A stretch of 19,762 nucleotides of DNA from Sulfurimonas sp. GTDB lineage: Bacteria > Campylobacterota > Campylobacteria > Campylobacterales > Sulfurimonadaceae. The position numbers were made by a program, and so were the translations under genes. Location of the stretch: contig JAGGWO010000046.1 of NCBI GenBank assembly GCA_021157485.1, positions 1 through 19,762 of the forward strand. Direction: 5' to 3'. Shown here piece after piece: positions 8,499-15,773 of this stretch; positions within the stretch are counted from its first letter, which is position 1, and each line of letters opens with the position of its first letter. Under the pieces are notes generated by a model, which was not told the DNA's origin, made no database searches, and worked only from the letters and a program-made list of their open reading frames with translations.

Positions 8499-9563
8499 AT
8501 GGCTTTTTCTCCAGAAAACCGTTCAGGTACAATTAGCGGAATCATCTTCGTTGCAATTTTTGCAGCGGCGGCTACAATGATTTCAGATATAGCTTTTGTT
8601 AAAGCATTGGGAATTTCTCCACTTGTTATAGGTATCGTTATGGGTATCTTTTATGCAAATACACTTCACAATAAAGTTCCAAGTGAGTGGGGAACAGGTA
8701 TCACTTTTTCAGGTAAAAAGATACTGCGTTTCGCAATCGTTTTTTATGGTTTTAGAATAACATTTCAACAGATTATGGAAGTAGGTATGAGTGGTTTTAT
8801 GGTATCACTTATTATGCTCTCAACAACATTTATTATAGGTACATACCTTGGTATAAAAGTATTTAAAATGGATAGGGACACTTCAATGCTAACTGCTTCA
8901 GGTGCTTCAGTTTGTGGTGCAGCAGCAGTTTTAGCGACTGAACCTGTCTTAAACGCAGAGGGACATAAAACAGCAGTTGCAGTCTCTATGGTTGTTCTTT
9001 TTGGAACAATCTCTATGTTCTTATATCCTGTTCTTTATGCTTCTATCATAGAACCAGCAACCGGATTTTTACATATGACACCACAACAGTTCGGTATTTA
9101 TGTTGGCGGGACTATTCATGAAGTAGCACAAGTTGTTGCCGTTCCTGCTTCAGTTGCCGGGGCTCCTGCTGAGATGGCAAACTCTGCTGTAATTGTTAAA
9201 ATGACTCGTGTAATTATGATTGCTCCAATGTTGATTGTTTTAGGGATATATCTCTCTATGCAAGCGAAAAAAGCTGGTGGAACTGCAGGTGGATTAACAC
9301 TTACTATTCCTTGGTTCGCAGTCTATTTTGTTGGTATGGCAGGTTTTAACTCTTTTGACCTTGTTCCTCATAATATTGTGTCAGTAATCAATGAAATAGA
9401 TACTTTCTTACTAACTATGGCAATGACAGCCCTTGGAATGGGGACTATTTTTGCTAAGTTTAAAGGTTTAGGTCTAGCACCACTTTATACAGCTGGAAGT
9501 ATGTTTATATGGCTAGTAGTTGGTGGGTTTGTAATCACAAAAGTAGTAACTGCAATTTTTTAA
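8499..9563 (+). CDS. YeiH family (UPF0324) putative sulfate/anion exporter
   Basis: A 354-residue polytopic inner-membrane protein with about nine or ten hydrophobic helices. The family signatures are GASVCGAAAV (135-144) in the middle of the protein and GGTIHEVAQVVAV (203-215). Proteins of this family are annotated as putative sulfate exporters, but the substrate is not firmly established. Start ATG 8499 has AAAGAGG at 8486-8492. The gene converges on a histidine-kinase gene and their ends overlap by 4 bases, with no terminator between. The neighbouring minus-strand operon contains a rhodanese, so a sulfur-related role is a reasonable inference for this locus. Length is normal and no defects were seen. 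Confidence 0.85.
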   Translation: MAFSPENRSGTISGIIFVAIFAAAATMISDIAFVKALGISPLVIGIVMGIFYANTLHNKVPSEWGTGITFSGKKILRFAIVFYGFRITFQQIMEVGMSGFMVSLIMLSTTFIIGTYLGIKVFKMDRDTSMLTASGASVCGAAAVLATEPVLNAEGHKTAVAVSMVVLFGTISMFLYPVLYASIIEPATGFLHMTPQQFGIYVGGTIHEVAQVVAVPASVAGAPAEMANSAVIVKMTRVIMIAPMLIVLGIYLSMQAKKAGGTAGGLTLTIPWFAVYFVGMAGFNSFDLVPHNIVSVINEIDTFLLTMAMTALGMGTIFAKFKGLGLAPLYTAGSMFIWLVVGGFVITKVVTAIF

Positions 9564-10699
9564 TACCTAATAGTTACCGTTGTCCCGACTCCCTCTTGGG
9601 AGTCAATATTTAGTTTGAATCCCTGTTCTTTTACAATAGAATCTACAATATTTAACCCAACTCCAAAACCACCAGCATAAGAGTTTGCTCTCACAAATCT
9701 TTTAAGTATATTTTTTAGTTCACCTTTAGCTATACCAATTCCTTCGTCTTGTATTGAGAAAGTATCTTTGGTGGTTGTAATATGAATAGTTGTATTTGGC
9801 TTAGAGTACTTAATCGCATTACTCAAAAGATTGTTAATAAGCATTTTTGCTTTTGTTGGAGCTATCTGCATTGGTGACCTATTGAGCTCTTTAACAAGGG
9901 TAATGCCCTTTTTATTTAACAACTCACTAAAGTACTCAATAGACTCTGAAACTATCTCTTCAAAGAAAATCTCTTTGGGTTCCTCGCTATCATGGTCAAA
10001 ACTAAGATAACTCAGAGATGCGTAGATATCATAAAGCTGTTTAGTGCTTATAGAGATATTATTTACAATCTTTTCATCATAATGTTTTTTACTTTTTATT
10101 CTAGATGTGCTCATCATCAGAGCAGTTATTGGAGTGTTTAACTCATGCGTTGTGTCTTTAACAAAGTTCTCAATTTCAAGCATTTTGTCTTTAATAGGTT
10201 TCAAAAATATATAAGATAAAAATATAGAAATGAGGATGATAAAAAAGGCAGTGAAAATTACAGTGTAGAGTATTCTATTTTTTAAAACTACAATATTTTT
10301 TATACATTCGCCACTTTGAACCACTACATAGCTGACTCCTAAGTGATTTGCTGTTCTTTGAGTTATGAGAGTAAACATATCACCTTTCATATAAAACTCT
10401 TTAGAGTAATCAACTTTTTGACTTAAAGAGCCGTAGAGGATATTTTTATCTTCATCTAAAAGTGCAACATTTGCACTTGGAAACATTTTTAGTGTGAATT
10501 TCTCCCCAGTCATATGAGAACGAATTACTTCTGAGCTTACTTTTTCAGCAATATTATTCATCTTATAGAAGTTACTACTCTTCTCCATTGCAACTTGAGA
10601 GTTAAAAAACCAATATGCAGCAAGAGTTAAAAACGCAAATGAAGAGATAAGATAGAGTGCTAAAAATGAGTAAAAAGAGCGTCTAGTTATCTTATTCAT
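9560..10699 (-). CDS. Sensor histidine kinase
   Basis: A 379-residue membrane kinase: TM1 (about 9-32), a short periplasmic sensor (about 33-140), TM2 (about 143-167), then dimerisation and ATPase domains. The phosphoacceptor is H185 in THELNTPITA; the N box is NNLLSNAIKYS (289-299), G1 DEGIGI (318-323) and G2 GFGVGL (344-349), all intact. No HAMP domain is obvious; the H box follows TM2 closely. I chose the ATG at 10699, which overlaps the regulator's stop codon and has GAAGG 8 bases upstream. A GTG 15 bases earlier (10714) lacks spacing from any site. It is the third gene of the rhodanese-regulator-kinase operon and should phosphorylate the adjacent response regulator. The signal is unknown. 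Confidence 0.9.
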   Translation of the reverse strand: MNKITRRSFYSFLALYLISSFAFLTLAAYWFFNSQVAMEKSSNFYKMNNIAEKVSSEVIRSHMTGEKFTLKMFPSANVALLDEDKNILYGSLSQKVDYSKEFYMKGDMFTLITQRTANHLGVSYVVVQSGECIKNIVVLKNRILYTVIFTAFFIILISIFLSYIFLKPIKDKMLEIENFVKDTTHELNTPITALMMSTSRIKSKKHYDEKIVNNISISTKQLYDIYASLSYLSFDHDSEEPKEIFFEEIVSESIEYFSELLNKKGITLVKELNRSPMQIAPTKAKMLINNLLSNAIKYSKPNTTIHITTTKDTFSIQDEGIGIAKGELKNILKRFVRANSYAGGFGVGLNIVDSIVKEQGFKLNIDSQEGVGTTVTIRY

Positions 10700-11345
10700 A
10701 GATGTAGCCTTCACCTCTAATGGTTTTTATTTTATCTTTACCTATTACCTCACGTAGTGTTCTTATATGAGAACGCAGAGTTGCATCACTAGGAAGTGAG
10801 TCAAAATCCCAAATATTTTGAGCTAACTCTTCGTTTTTTATAAGTCTGCCGATATTTTTTATAAAGTACGATAGAAGTAGTGAGTCTTTAGTTCCAAGAG
10901 AGATTTTAACACCATCTTTTGTTACTCCTTTTTCATTCATACAAAAGATAATATTCTCAGAGATTTTAATACTCTCTTTTGTTTCAATATGAAAAAGTTT
11001 TTTGGTGTTGAGTATTCGCATGTTGAGTTCATCAAGCTCAAAAGGTTTTTTGATGTAATCATGTGCTCCACTCTCAAACGCATTTTTTAGATGTTTTGTA
11101 TCAGTGTATGCGGTAATAATAATAGCTGGAGTTGTATTGTTGAATAGTCGGAGTTCTTTGAGCAGTTCTAAGCCATTTTTCCCAGGAACATTTATATCAA
11201 ATATAAACAGGTCATAGTTATTTGATTCTAGCTTATCATATACTGCGTTTGAGTCATATGCGTACTCAACATCCCAAGACTCCGATAGGAAGTCAATGAG
11301 GATATCTGAAAGTACCGCATCATCTTCCATTAAAAGAATTTTCAT
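10692..11345 (-). CDS. Two-component response regulator, OmpR/PhoB type
   Basis: A 217-residue protein with a receiver domain (1-115) and a winged-helix DNA-binding domain (about 125-217). The acidic pocket E7/D8/D9, the phosphorylation site D50 (FIFDINVPG), T78 and K100 (IKKPF) are all present. The C-terminal TLRSHIRTLREVIG and IRGEGYIYE segments are typical of OmpR-family recognition and wing elements. The ATG at 11345 overlaps the TAA of the upstream rhodanese gene as TAATG, and its own stop overlaps the kinase start, so the three genes are probably translationally coupled. Targets are unknown; the overlapping divergent promoters at 11828-11834 are a plausible autoregulatory site, but I saw no clear direct-repeat box there. 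Confidence 0.92.
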   Translation of the reverse strand: MKILLMEDDAVLSDILIDFLSESWDVEYAYDSNAVYDKLESNNYDLFIFDINVPGKNGLELLKELRLFNNTTPAIIITAYTDTKHLKNAFESGAHDYIKKPFELDELNMRILNTKKLFHIETKESIKISENIIFCMNEKGVTKDGVKISLGTKDSLLLSYFIKNIGRLIKNEELAQNIWDFDSLPSDATLRSHIRTLREVIGKDKIKTIRGEGYIYE

Positions 11346-11794
11346 TATGCTAAAGACAACTCACCAAGATAACTATGAATAGTATTACCTTCTGCTAACC
11401 ATCCAAGTATTCCGCCTTCAAGGTTACTTACATCTGTAAAGCCAAGTTTCTGTAGTTGCAGAGCCGCTAAAGAACCTCTTGGGCCTTTTAAGCAGTAGGT
11501 AACTATTTTTGCATCCTGTCCAAATTTTTTAGCAATTTTATCTATTGCCATAAACTCCAGTTTTCCTCTAGGAATAGTCAATACTGTATGGGCACCTATA
11601 TATCCAGAAGCAAACTCTTCAGGCTCTCTTACATCAATTAAAATGATATTTTTAGCCACAGTATAAAGTTTTTTAGGTTTTATCTGCTTTACACTCTTTG
11701 CAGCCTCTTTAATCAGAGCACTTAGATGTTCAGATAAAAATATCTCATCACATCTTGCAGCGTACCGTTCAAGTTTTGTATGTGCATTCTTCAT
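11345..11794 (-). CDS. Rhodanese-like sulfurtransferase domain protein
   Basis: A 149-residue single-domain protein with an extra N-terminal helical segment (about 1-42). The rhodanese domain shows LIDVREPEEFASGYIGA (52-68) and the active-site loop CLKGPRGS with Cys101, then LEGGILGWL (125-133). The family moves sulfane sulfur through a persulfide on the loop cysteine. The loop has a GPRG pattern rather than the common CxxGxR, so the substrate may differ, but the nucleophile is kept. No signal peptide is visible, so it should be cytoplasmic. Start ATG 11794 has AAAGGGG just upstream. It is the first gene of an operon with a two-component system, which is unusual and suggests the system responds to sulfur compounds. 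Confidence 0.85.
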   Translation of the reverse strand: MKNAHTKLERYAARCDEIFLSEHLSALIKEAAKSVKQIKPKKLYTVAKNIILIDVREPEEFASGYIGAHTVLTIPRGKLEFMAIDKIAKKFGQDAKIVTYCLKGPRGSLAALQLQKLGFTDVSNLEGGILGWLAEGNTIHSYLGELSLA

Positions 11795-11804
11795 AATATC
11801 CCCT

Positions 11805-11834
11805 TTGCTCTATTGTACATAAATTGCTATTATA
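11805..11834. promoter_or_regulatory. Overlapping divergent promoters between the rhodanese operon and the TrmH-like gene
   Basis: Reading plus, TGC-TATTAT (11825-11833) is an extended -10 with a weak -35 TTGCTC at 11805-11810, spacer 17. Reading minus, a perfect TATAAT occupies 11834-11829. The two -10 boxes share bases, so RNA polymerase could serve only one direction at a time. Confidence 0.45.
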
Positions 11835-11839
11835 CACTT

Positions 11840-12631
11840 ATGAATTATATAAAAATAGATGATATCAATGTTGATGAGCTTGAAATATATCAGCAACTAC
11901 GCGAGGGTGCCTTTAGGAGTGACAACAGTTTTATAGCCGATAGCCCAAAGGTCGTAAATATACTTTTAAACACAGAGATACAAGTGAAAAGTATTTTGGC
12001 TACACAGGAGTATTATGATGAGTTTAAAGAGCTTATATCTTCAAAAATTATTCCTAAACTATATCTGGCTTCAAAGTCAGATATGCAAAGTATTGTAGGG
12101 CATAAAATCCATCATAACTGCATGATGCATGGCATTAGACCAGAGCCAGCAAAGCTAGAAGATTTGGGAGAGCAGATAATTATGCTTGATACAATAACAT
12201 CAACTGAAAATGTTGGCTCAATAGCAAGAAGTGCAGCTGCTTTGGGAATTGACTCGTATATGTTACCAAAAGAGGCACCACATCCTTTTAGTAGACGTGC
12301 TTTACGTGTTTCTATGGGACATGCAAGTTCATTGAAAATATATATTTATGATGATATATTTCAAGCAATACAAGATTTAAAATTATCAGGATACAGAGTT
12401 TATGCGGCAGAGATAAGTGAGGGCTCAACATATTTGTCAAATGTGATAACTCCAAAAAAGTGGGTGCTGATTATGGGGCATGAAGGAAAAGGAATATCAG
12501 ATAAAATTCTTGAACTATGTGATGAAGTAGTTACTATAGAGATGCACGAGGGTATAAAAAGCCTAAATGTTTCAGTAGCCGCTTCGATTATAATGTATCA
12601 GTTTAAACGAGATTTATTAAAAACTCACTAG
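11840..12631 (+). CDS. TrmH/SpoU family RNA 2'-O-methyltransferase
   Basis: A 263-residue SPOUT-class methyltransferase that uses S-adenosylmethionine to methylate ribose in tRNA or rRNA. The three motifs are visible: DTITSTENVGSIAR (117-130, N124 and R130), VLIMGHEGKGIS (209-220) and SLNVSVAASIIMYQF (241-255). The N-terminal ~100 residues form an uncharacterised substrate-binding region. The target nucleotide cannot be assigned; it is not obviously TrmL or RlmB. I chose ATG 11840, since the upstream 20-codon extension (from a GTG at 11780) would run back over the promoter and into the rhodanese gene. No ribosome binding site precedes 11840, and the -10 box ends 6 bases before it, so the mRNA may be leaderless. 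Confidence 0.85.
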   Translation: MNYIKIDDINVDELEIYQQLREGAFRSDNSFIADSPKVVNILLNTEIQVKSILATQEYYDEFKELISSKIIPKLYLASKSDMQSIVGHKIHHNCMMHGIRPEPAKLEDLGEQIIMLDTITSTENVGSIARSAAALGIDSYMLPKEAPHPFSRRALRVSMGHASSLKIYIYDDIFQAIQDLKLSGYRVYAAEISEGSTYLSNVITPKKWVLIMGHEGKGISDKILELCDEVVTIEMHEGIKSLNVSVAASIIMYQFKRDLLKTH

Positions 12632-12645
12632 GATTTTGATATACT

Positions 12646-12651
12646 TATACT
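12646..12651 (+). promoter_or_regulatory. Possible -10 box for the EAL-HDOD gene
   Basis: TATACT within the AT-rich 50-base gap, 30 bases before the TTG start, without a recognisable -35. Read-through from the TrmH-like gene is equally possible. Confidence 0.25.
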
Positions 12652-12681
12652 AATAACATAAAAATATACAGGAAATAACAG

Positions 12682-13923
12682 TTGCAAAATGTTTATCTAG
12701 GACGTCAACCAATTCTTGATGCTGATTCAAAGATTCGTGCATATGAGATACTCTACCGAGACTCAAGTAAGCGGAGCAATATTCATGGAGATAGACAGGC
12801 AAGTGCTTCTGTAATAACTAATGTTCTAAATAGATTTGGAGCCAAAGCTACTTTGGGAGATAAGAGAGCCTTTGTTAAAATAGATGAAAAATTTCTACTC
12901 AATGACCTTATTTTTTCTGTACCAGATCAGTTTTTTGTTTTTGCTCTTTTAGAGAGTGTAGAGATGACAGAGAGAGTCATAGAGAGAATTCATCAGCTTT
13001 ATGAGAAAAACTATGTCTTAGTAATCAATGATATTAAATTAGATGATGCAAGTATGGAAAAATATAGAGAAATTTTCCCATATCTCTCTTTTATAAAGGT
13101 TGATTTTTCTAAAGGCTTATCTTACGGCTTAGAGTATATGATACTTGAGCTAAAGTCTCATAATGTGAGAGCAATTGCTACAAAAATAGAAAATGCCAGA
13201 GATTATAATCAGGCTAGAAAACTAGGTTGTGACTGGTTTCAAGGCTACTTTTTTGCTGAGCCAAAAATCTTACAAAATGTTAAATATGAGCCTACTCAGA
13301 TGAATGTTTTAAATTTATATAATCTTCTCATAGATGATACAAACTTAGATGATATTACAACGGAGTTTGAAAATAATCCAGAAATTACGGTTCAGCTTTT
13401 ACAGTTTATCAACTCTGGAGCTTTTCACTTTCAAAATAAAATATCTTCAATTCATCATGTTTTAACACTTGTAGGTCGAAAACCACTTGCGCAGTGGCTC
13501 ATGTTGATGATTTATTCAAAATCTTCTGCAAAAAGCAAAGAGCATACACCTCTAATGCTAATGATAAAAAGTCGTACAGAGTTAATGGAGTCTATTTTAA
13601 AAACGATTAATCCTGAAGCTAGAAGTAATATGCTTGGAGAAGCTTATCTTGTAGGTGTTCTCTCTCTCATCGATGTTGTATTTGGTAAAAAAATGGAAGA
13701 TATTTTAGAAAATATTCATATATCTGATGTAGTAAAAAATGCCATTTTAAATGAAGGTGAGACACTAGGCGAGATATATAAGCTAGTTAAAGGTATAGAA
13801 GCTTTTGATACAGATGCTGAAGCTGCGTTTGAGACGAGATATGGTCTTGAAGAGGGTACTGTAAAAGAGTTGATTGTAAAATCTATAGAAGAGACAAATA
13901 AGTTCGAAAATTCAGCAGCTTAA
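12682..13923 (+). CDS. EAL-HDOD protein with degenerate EAL domain (probable non-catalytic signalling protein)
   Basis: A 413-residue cytoplasmic protein. Residues about 1-205 form an EAL-like domain beginning VYLGRQPILDADSKIRAYEILYR and ending CDWFQGYFFAEP; about 210-400 form an HDOD domain (QLLQFINSGAFHFQNKISS, then VLTLVGRKPLAQWLMLM). The EAL motif reads EIL, and the DDFG metal-binding motif is replaced by NDIKLDD, so c-di-GMP hydrolysis is unlikely. Proteins of this two-domain layout act in other bacteria as regulators of motility or stress, and HDOD proteins affect motility in Campylobacter. The start is TTG 12682, with AGGAAA at 12670-12675; translation from it immediately gives the conserved N-terminus. 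Upstream lies the TrmH-like gene and downstream dbpA, with no functional link evident. Confidence 0.85.
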   Translation: MQNVYLGRQPILDADSKIRAYEILYRDSSKRSNIHGDRQASASVITNVLNRFGAKATLGDKRAFVKIDEKFLLNDLIFSVPDQFFVFALLESVEMTERVIERIHQLYEKNYVLVINDIKLDDASMEKYREIFPYLSFIKVDFSKGLSYGLEYMILELKSHNVRAIATKIENARDYNQARKLGCDWFQGYFFAEPKILQNVKYEPTQMNVLNLYNLLIDDTNLDDITTEFENNPEITVQLLQFINSGAFHFQNKISSIHHVLTLVGRKPLAQWLMLMIYSKSSAKSKEHTPLMLMIKSRTELMESILKTINPEARSNMLGEAYLVGVLSLIDVVFGKKMEDILENIHISDVVKNAILNEGETLGEIYKLVKGIEAFDTDAEAAFETRYGLEEGTVKELIVKSIEETNKFENSAA

Positions 13924-13938
13924 ATAGAGCTCTAAAGA

Positions 13939-13947
13939 TGGTATAAT
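13939..13947 (+). promoter_or_regulatory. Extended -10 promoter of dbpA
   Basis: TGG followed by TATAAT (13942-13947), 18 bases before the ATG. The predicted leader is only about 12 bases and holds no clear ribosome binding site. A small inverted repeat (AATCTT 13945-13950, AAGATT 13955-13960) overlaps the start site. Confidence 0.5.
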
Positions 13948-13965
13948 CTTAAAAAAGATTTTATC

Positions 13966-15321
13966 ATGAACTTTTCTACACTTTCTCTTCCTCAAGAGAT
14001 GCTTACAAATCTAGACTCTCTTGGATATAAAAAAATGACGCCTATTCAGGCCGAAGCACTTCCCCTTATTTTAGATAACAAAGATGTGATTGCTCAGGCA
14101 AAAACAGGTAGTGGAAAAACTGCTGCGTTTGGAATAGGACTGCTTAACAGACTTGATGTTAAAAAATTTCGTGTTCAATCTCTTGTTCTTTGTCCTACGC
14201 GTGAACTTGCTGATCAAGTTGCAAAAGAGCTTCGTAAAATCGCAAGATTTAAACATAATATTAAAATTTTAATTCTTTGTGGTGGGGAGTCTTTTGGTAA
14301 GCAACTCGGTTCACTTTCTCATCAAGCACACATTATTGTAGGAACACCTGGTCGTGTTTTAAAGCACTTAAATAAAGATAGTTTAAACCTTGAAAACTTA
14401 GAGACTTTAGTATTTGATGAAGCAGATAGAATGTTAGATATGGGCTTTATGGAAGAGATACAGAGTGTTTTAGAGTATGTGCCAAAAGAGAGACAAACGC
14501 TTCTTTTCTCAGCGACTTATGATAATGAAATAATAGAAATAAGTAAAAAAATCCAACAAAACGCAGTGAGTGTTAAAACAGTTTCTACAGAGAGTGCAAA
14601 TAAGATAGATGAGTACTTTTATGAGGTAAGTTCTAAGCAGGATGCTTTGATTAAAATTCTTAGCACTTTTGCTCCTGAGAATGTCATAGTCTTTACAAAT
14701 ACTAAGATAGAAGCTAAAGAGTTAGCTGAGAACTTACAAAAAATAAATATAGATGCGATAGCAATTCATGGTGATTTAGAGCAGTATGAACGTAATGATG
14801 TCTTGGTTCAGTTCGCAAATAAATCTTGTCCAATTTTAGTAGCAACTGATGTGGCAGCTCGTGGACTTGATATCAAAGAGCTAAGTATGGTTGTAAACTA
14901 TGACATTCCTCACGGGTCTGAGACTTATACACATAGAATAGGAAGAACAGGTCGTGCAGGGCATGATGGAATTGCTATTACTCTCTATAATTCGTTTGAA
15001 ATTGATAAGGCTGAGGAGTATAGAAATGATACTCGTAAATTTGAGAGTTCTGATAGTTTAAAAGTAAAAGCTGGTTTTGAGATGAAACCTCAGTATGTTA
15101 CTCTTGTAATTGAGGGTGGCAAAAAAGATAAAATCCGTGCGGGTGATCTGCTTGGTGCTTTAACTGGGGATGCTGGACTTAAAGGCAGTTCTATTGGTAA
15201 GATAGATATCTATGACAGACAGAGTTATGTTGCCATAGAGAGAGTTTTGATAAAAGAGGCTCACGCACAACTTAGTAAAGGTAAAATCAAAGGCAAGAAA
15301 TTCTCAGTCTGGATTCTATAA
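13966..15321 (+). CDS. dbpA: ATP-dependent RNA helicase DbpA (DEAD-box)
   Basis: A 451-residue helicase with all motifs: Q motif TPIQ (25-28), Walker A AKTGSGKT (45-52), PTREL (77-81), TPGR (127-130), DEAD (151-154), SAT (182-184), ATDVAARGLD (293-302) and HRIGRTGR (323-330). The C-terminal ~75 residues (377-450: YVTLVIEGGKKDKIRAGDLL, then GKIKGKKFSVWIL) match the DbpA RNA-binding domain, which in E. coli targets helix 92 of 23S rRNA during large-subunit assembly. This domain is the reason for choosing DbpA over other DEAD-box paralogues. Start ATG 13966 fits the family N-terminus. It is probably a single-gene unit closed by the hairpin at 15335-15360. Confidence 0.92.
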   Translation: MNFSTLSLPQEMLTNLDSLGYKKMTPIQAEALPLILDNKDVIAQAKTGSGKTAAFGIGLLNRLDVKKFRVQSLVLCPTRELADQVAKELRKIARFKHNIKILILCGGESFGKQLGSLSHQAHIIVGTPGRVLKHLNKDSLNLENLETLVFDEADRMLDMGFMEEIQSVLEYVPKERQTLLFSATYDNEIIEISKKIQQNAVSVKTVSTESANKIDEYFYEVSSKQDALIKILSTFAPENVIVFTNTKIEAKELAENLQKINIDAIAIHGDLEQYERNDVLVQFANKSCPILVATDVAARGLDIKELSMVVNYDIPHGSETYTHRIGRTGRAGHDGIAITLYNSFEIDKAEEYRNDTRKFESSDSLKVKAGFEMKPQYVTLVIEGGKKDKIRAGDLLGALTGDAGLKGSSIGKIDIYDRQSYVAIERVLIKEAHAQLSKGKIKGKKFSVWIL

Positions 15322-15334
15322 AACACTTCTTCTT

Positions 15335-15360
15335 TAATCTCTCTATTTTAAGAGAGATTA
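15335..15360 (+). terminator. Hairpin after dbpA (probable terminator)
   Basis: Perfect 10-base arms TAATCTCTCT (15335-15344) and AGAGAGATTA (15351-15360) with a 6-base loop, 13 bases past the dbpA stop. The T-run (TATTTTT) comes 8 bases after the stem instead of directly, so it is an imperfect Rho-independent terminator. Confidence 0.55.
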
Positions 15361-15394
15361 GCACCCTATTTTTAATCACTATAAGCCATTTAAA

Positions 15395-15409
15395 TAATAA
15401 TTATTATCA
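15395..15409. promoter_or_regulatory. Fur-box-like site upstream of the metallocluster operon
   Basis: TAATAATTATTATCA matches the 7-1-7 Fur consensus TGATAATnATTATCA at 13 of 14 defined positions. It ends 5 bases before the -35 of the operon promoter. Chance is a concern in AT-rich DNA, but the placement supports control by Fur or a Fur-family metal regulator. Confidence 0.5.
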
Positions 15410-15414
15410 AAACC

Positions 15415-15444
15415 TTGACATTATGCACATATGTTCGTTATAAT
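15415..15444 (+). promoter_or_regulatory. Strong promoter of the DUF134-NifX operon
   Basis: A perfect TTGACA (15415-15420), an 18-base spacer and a perfect TATAAT (15439-15444), the best promoter in the window. The predicted start is near 15451. Such a strong promoter, covered by operators, suggests tight repression with high inducible output. Confidence 0.85.
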
Positions 15445-15462
15445 TTGAACATATGTGCATAA
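15421..15462. repeat. Perfect 16-bp-arm inverted repeat around the -10 box (double operator)
   Basis: The left arm TTATGCACATATGTTC (15421-15436) and right arm GAACATATGTGCATAA (15447-15462) are exact reverse complements around a 10-base centre holding the -10. Each arm also contains its own dyad TGnACATATGTnC, with centres 24 bases apart: one in the -35/-10 spacer, one over the start site. This fits two repressor dimers, most simply the regulator encoded just downstream. Confidence 0.8.
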
Positions 15463-15474
15463 TAGGACTTGAGA

Positions 15475-15762
15475 ATGAGTGGTAGAAAACGAAAAAATAG
15501 AAATATAGATGCTGATTTCAGTGAAGTTTGTTTTAGACCATGTGGAGTTGAAAAAAGTTCTTTACAGAGAGTTGTGATATATGAAGATGAGATGGAAGCT
15601 ATACGATTAGCAGACTTAGAATCTATGTATCAGCAAGAGTGCTCAGATAAAATGGGTATTTCAAGAACCACTTTTTCAAGACTTGTTGAGTCTGCTAGAA
15701 AAAAAATAGCAGATGCTCTACTCAATCAAAAAGCGATTAGAGTTAAATATAGAGAAGATTAA
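15475..15762 (+). CDS. UPF0251 (DUF134) family DNA-binding protein
   Basis: A 95-residue predicted transcription regulator. The family pattern is clear: basic N-terminus SGRKRK, CFRPCGV (19-25, with C19 and C23), EDEMEAIRLADLESMYQQE (37-55) and a sigma-70 region-4-like helix-turn-helix CSDKMGISRTTFSRLVESARKKI (56-78). Together with C56, the two N-terminal cysteines could bind a metal or Fe-S cluster; this is inference. Family members often sit beside NifX-family genes, as here. Start ATG 15475 has AGGA at 15464-15467; an in-frame TTG at 15469 lies too close to it. As first gene of the operon, under the palindromic operator at 15421-15462, it is the natural candidate for autorepressor. Confidence 0.85.
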   Translation: MSGRKRKNRNIDADFSEVCFRPCGVEKSSLQRVVIYEDEMEAIRLADLESMYQQECSDKMGISRTTFSRLVESARKKIADALLNQKAIRVKYRED

Positions 15763-15773
15763 AGGAAATTATT

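Noticed and set aside
11780..11839. Longer TrmH-like protein starting at the GTG at 11780
   Set aside because: The extension overlaps the divergent rhodanese gene and the promoter region, has no ribosome binding site, and reads as hydrophobic non-family sequence; the family-like N-terminus begins at the ATG at 11840.
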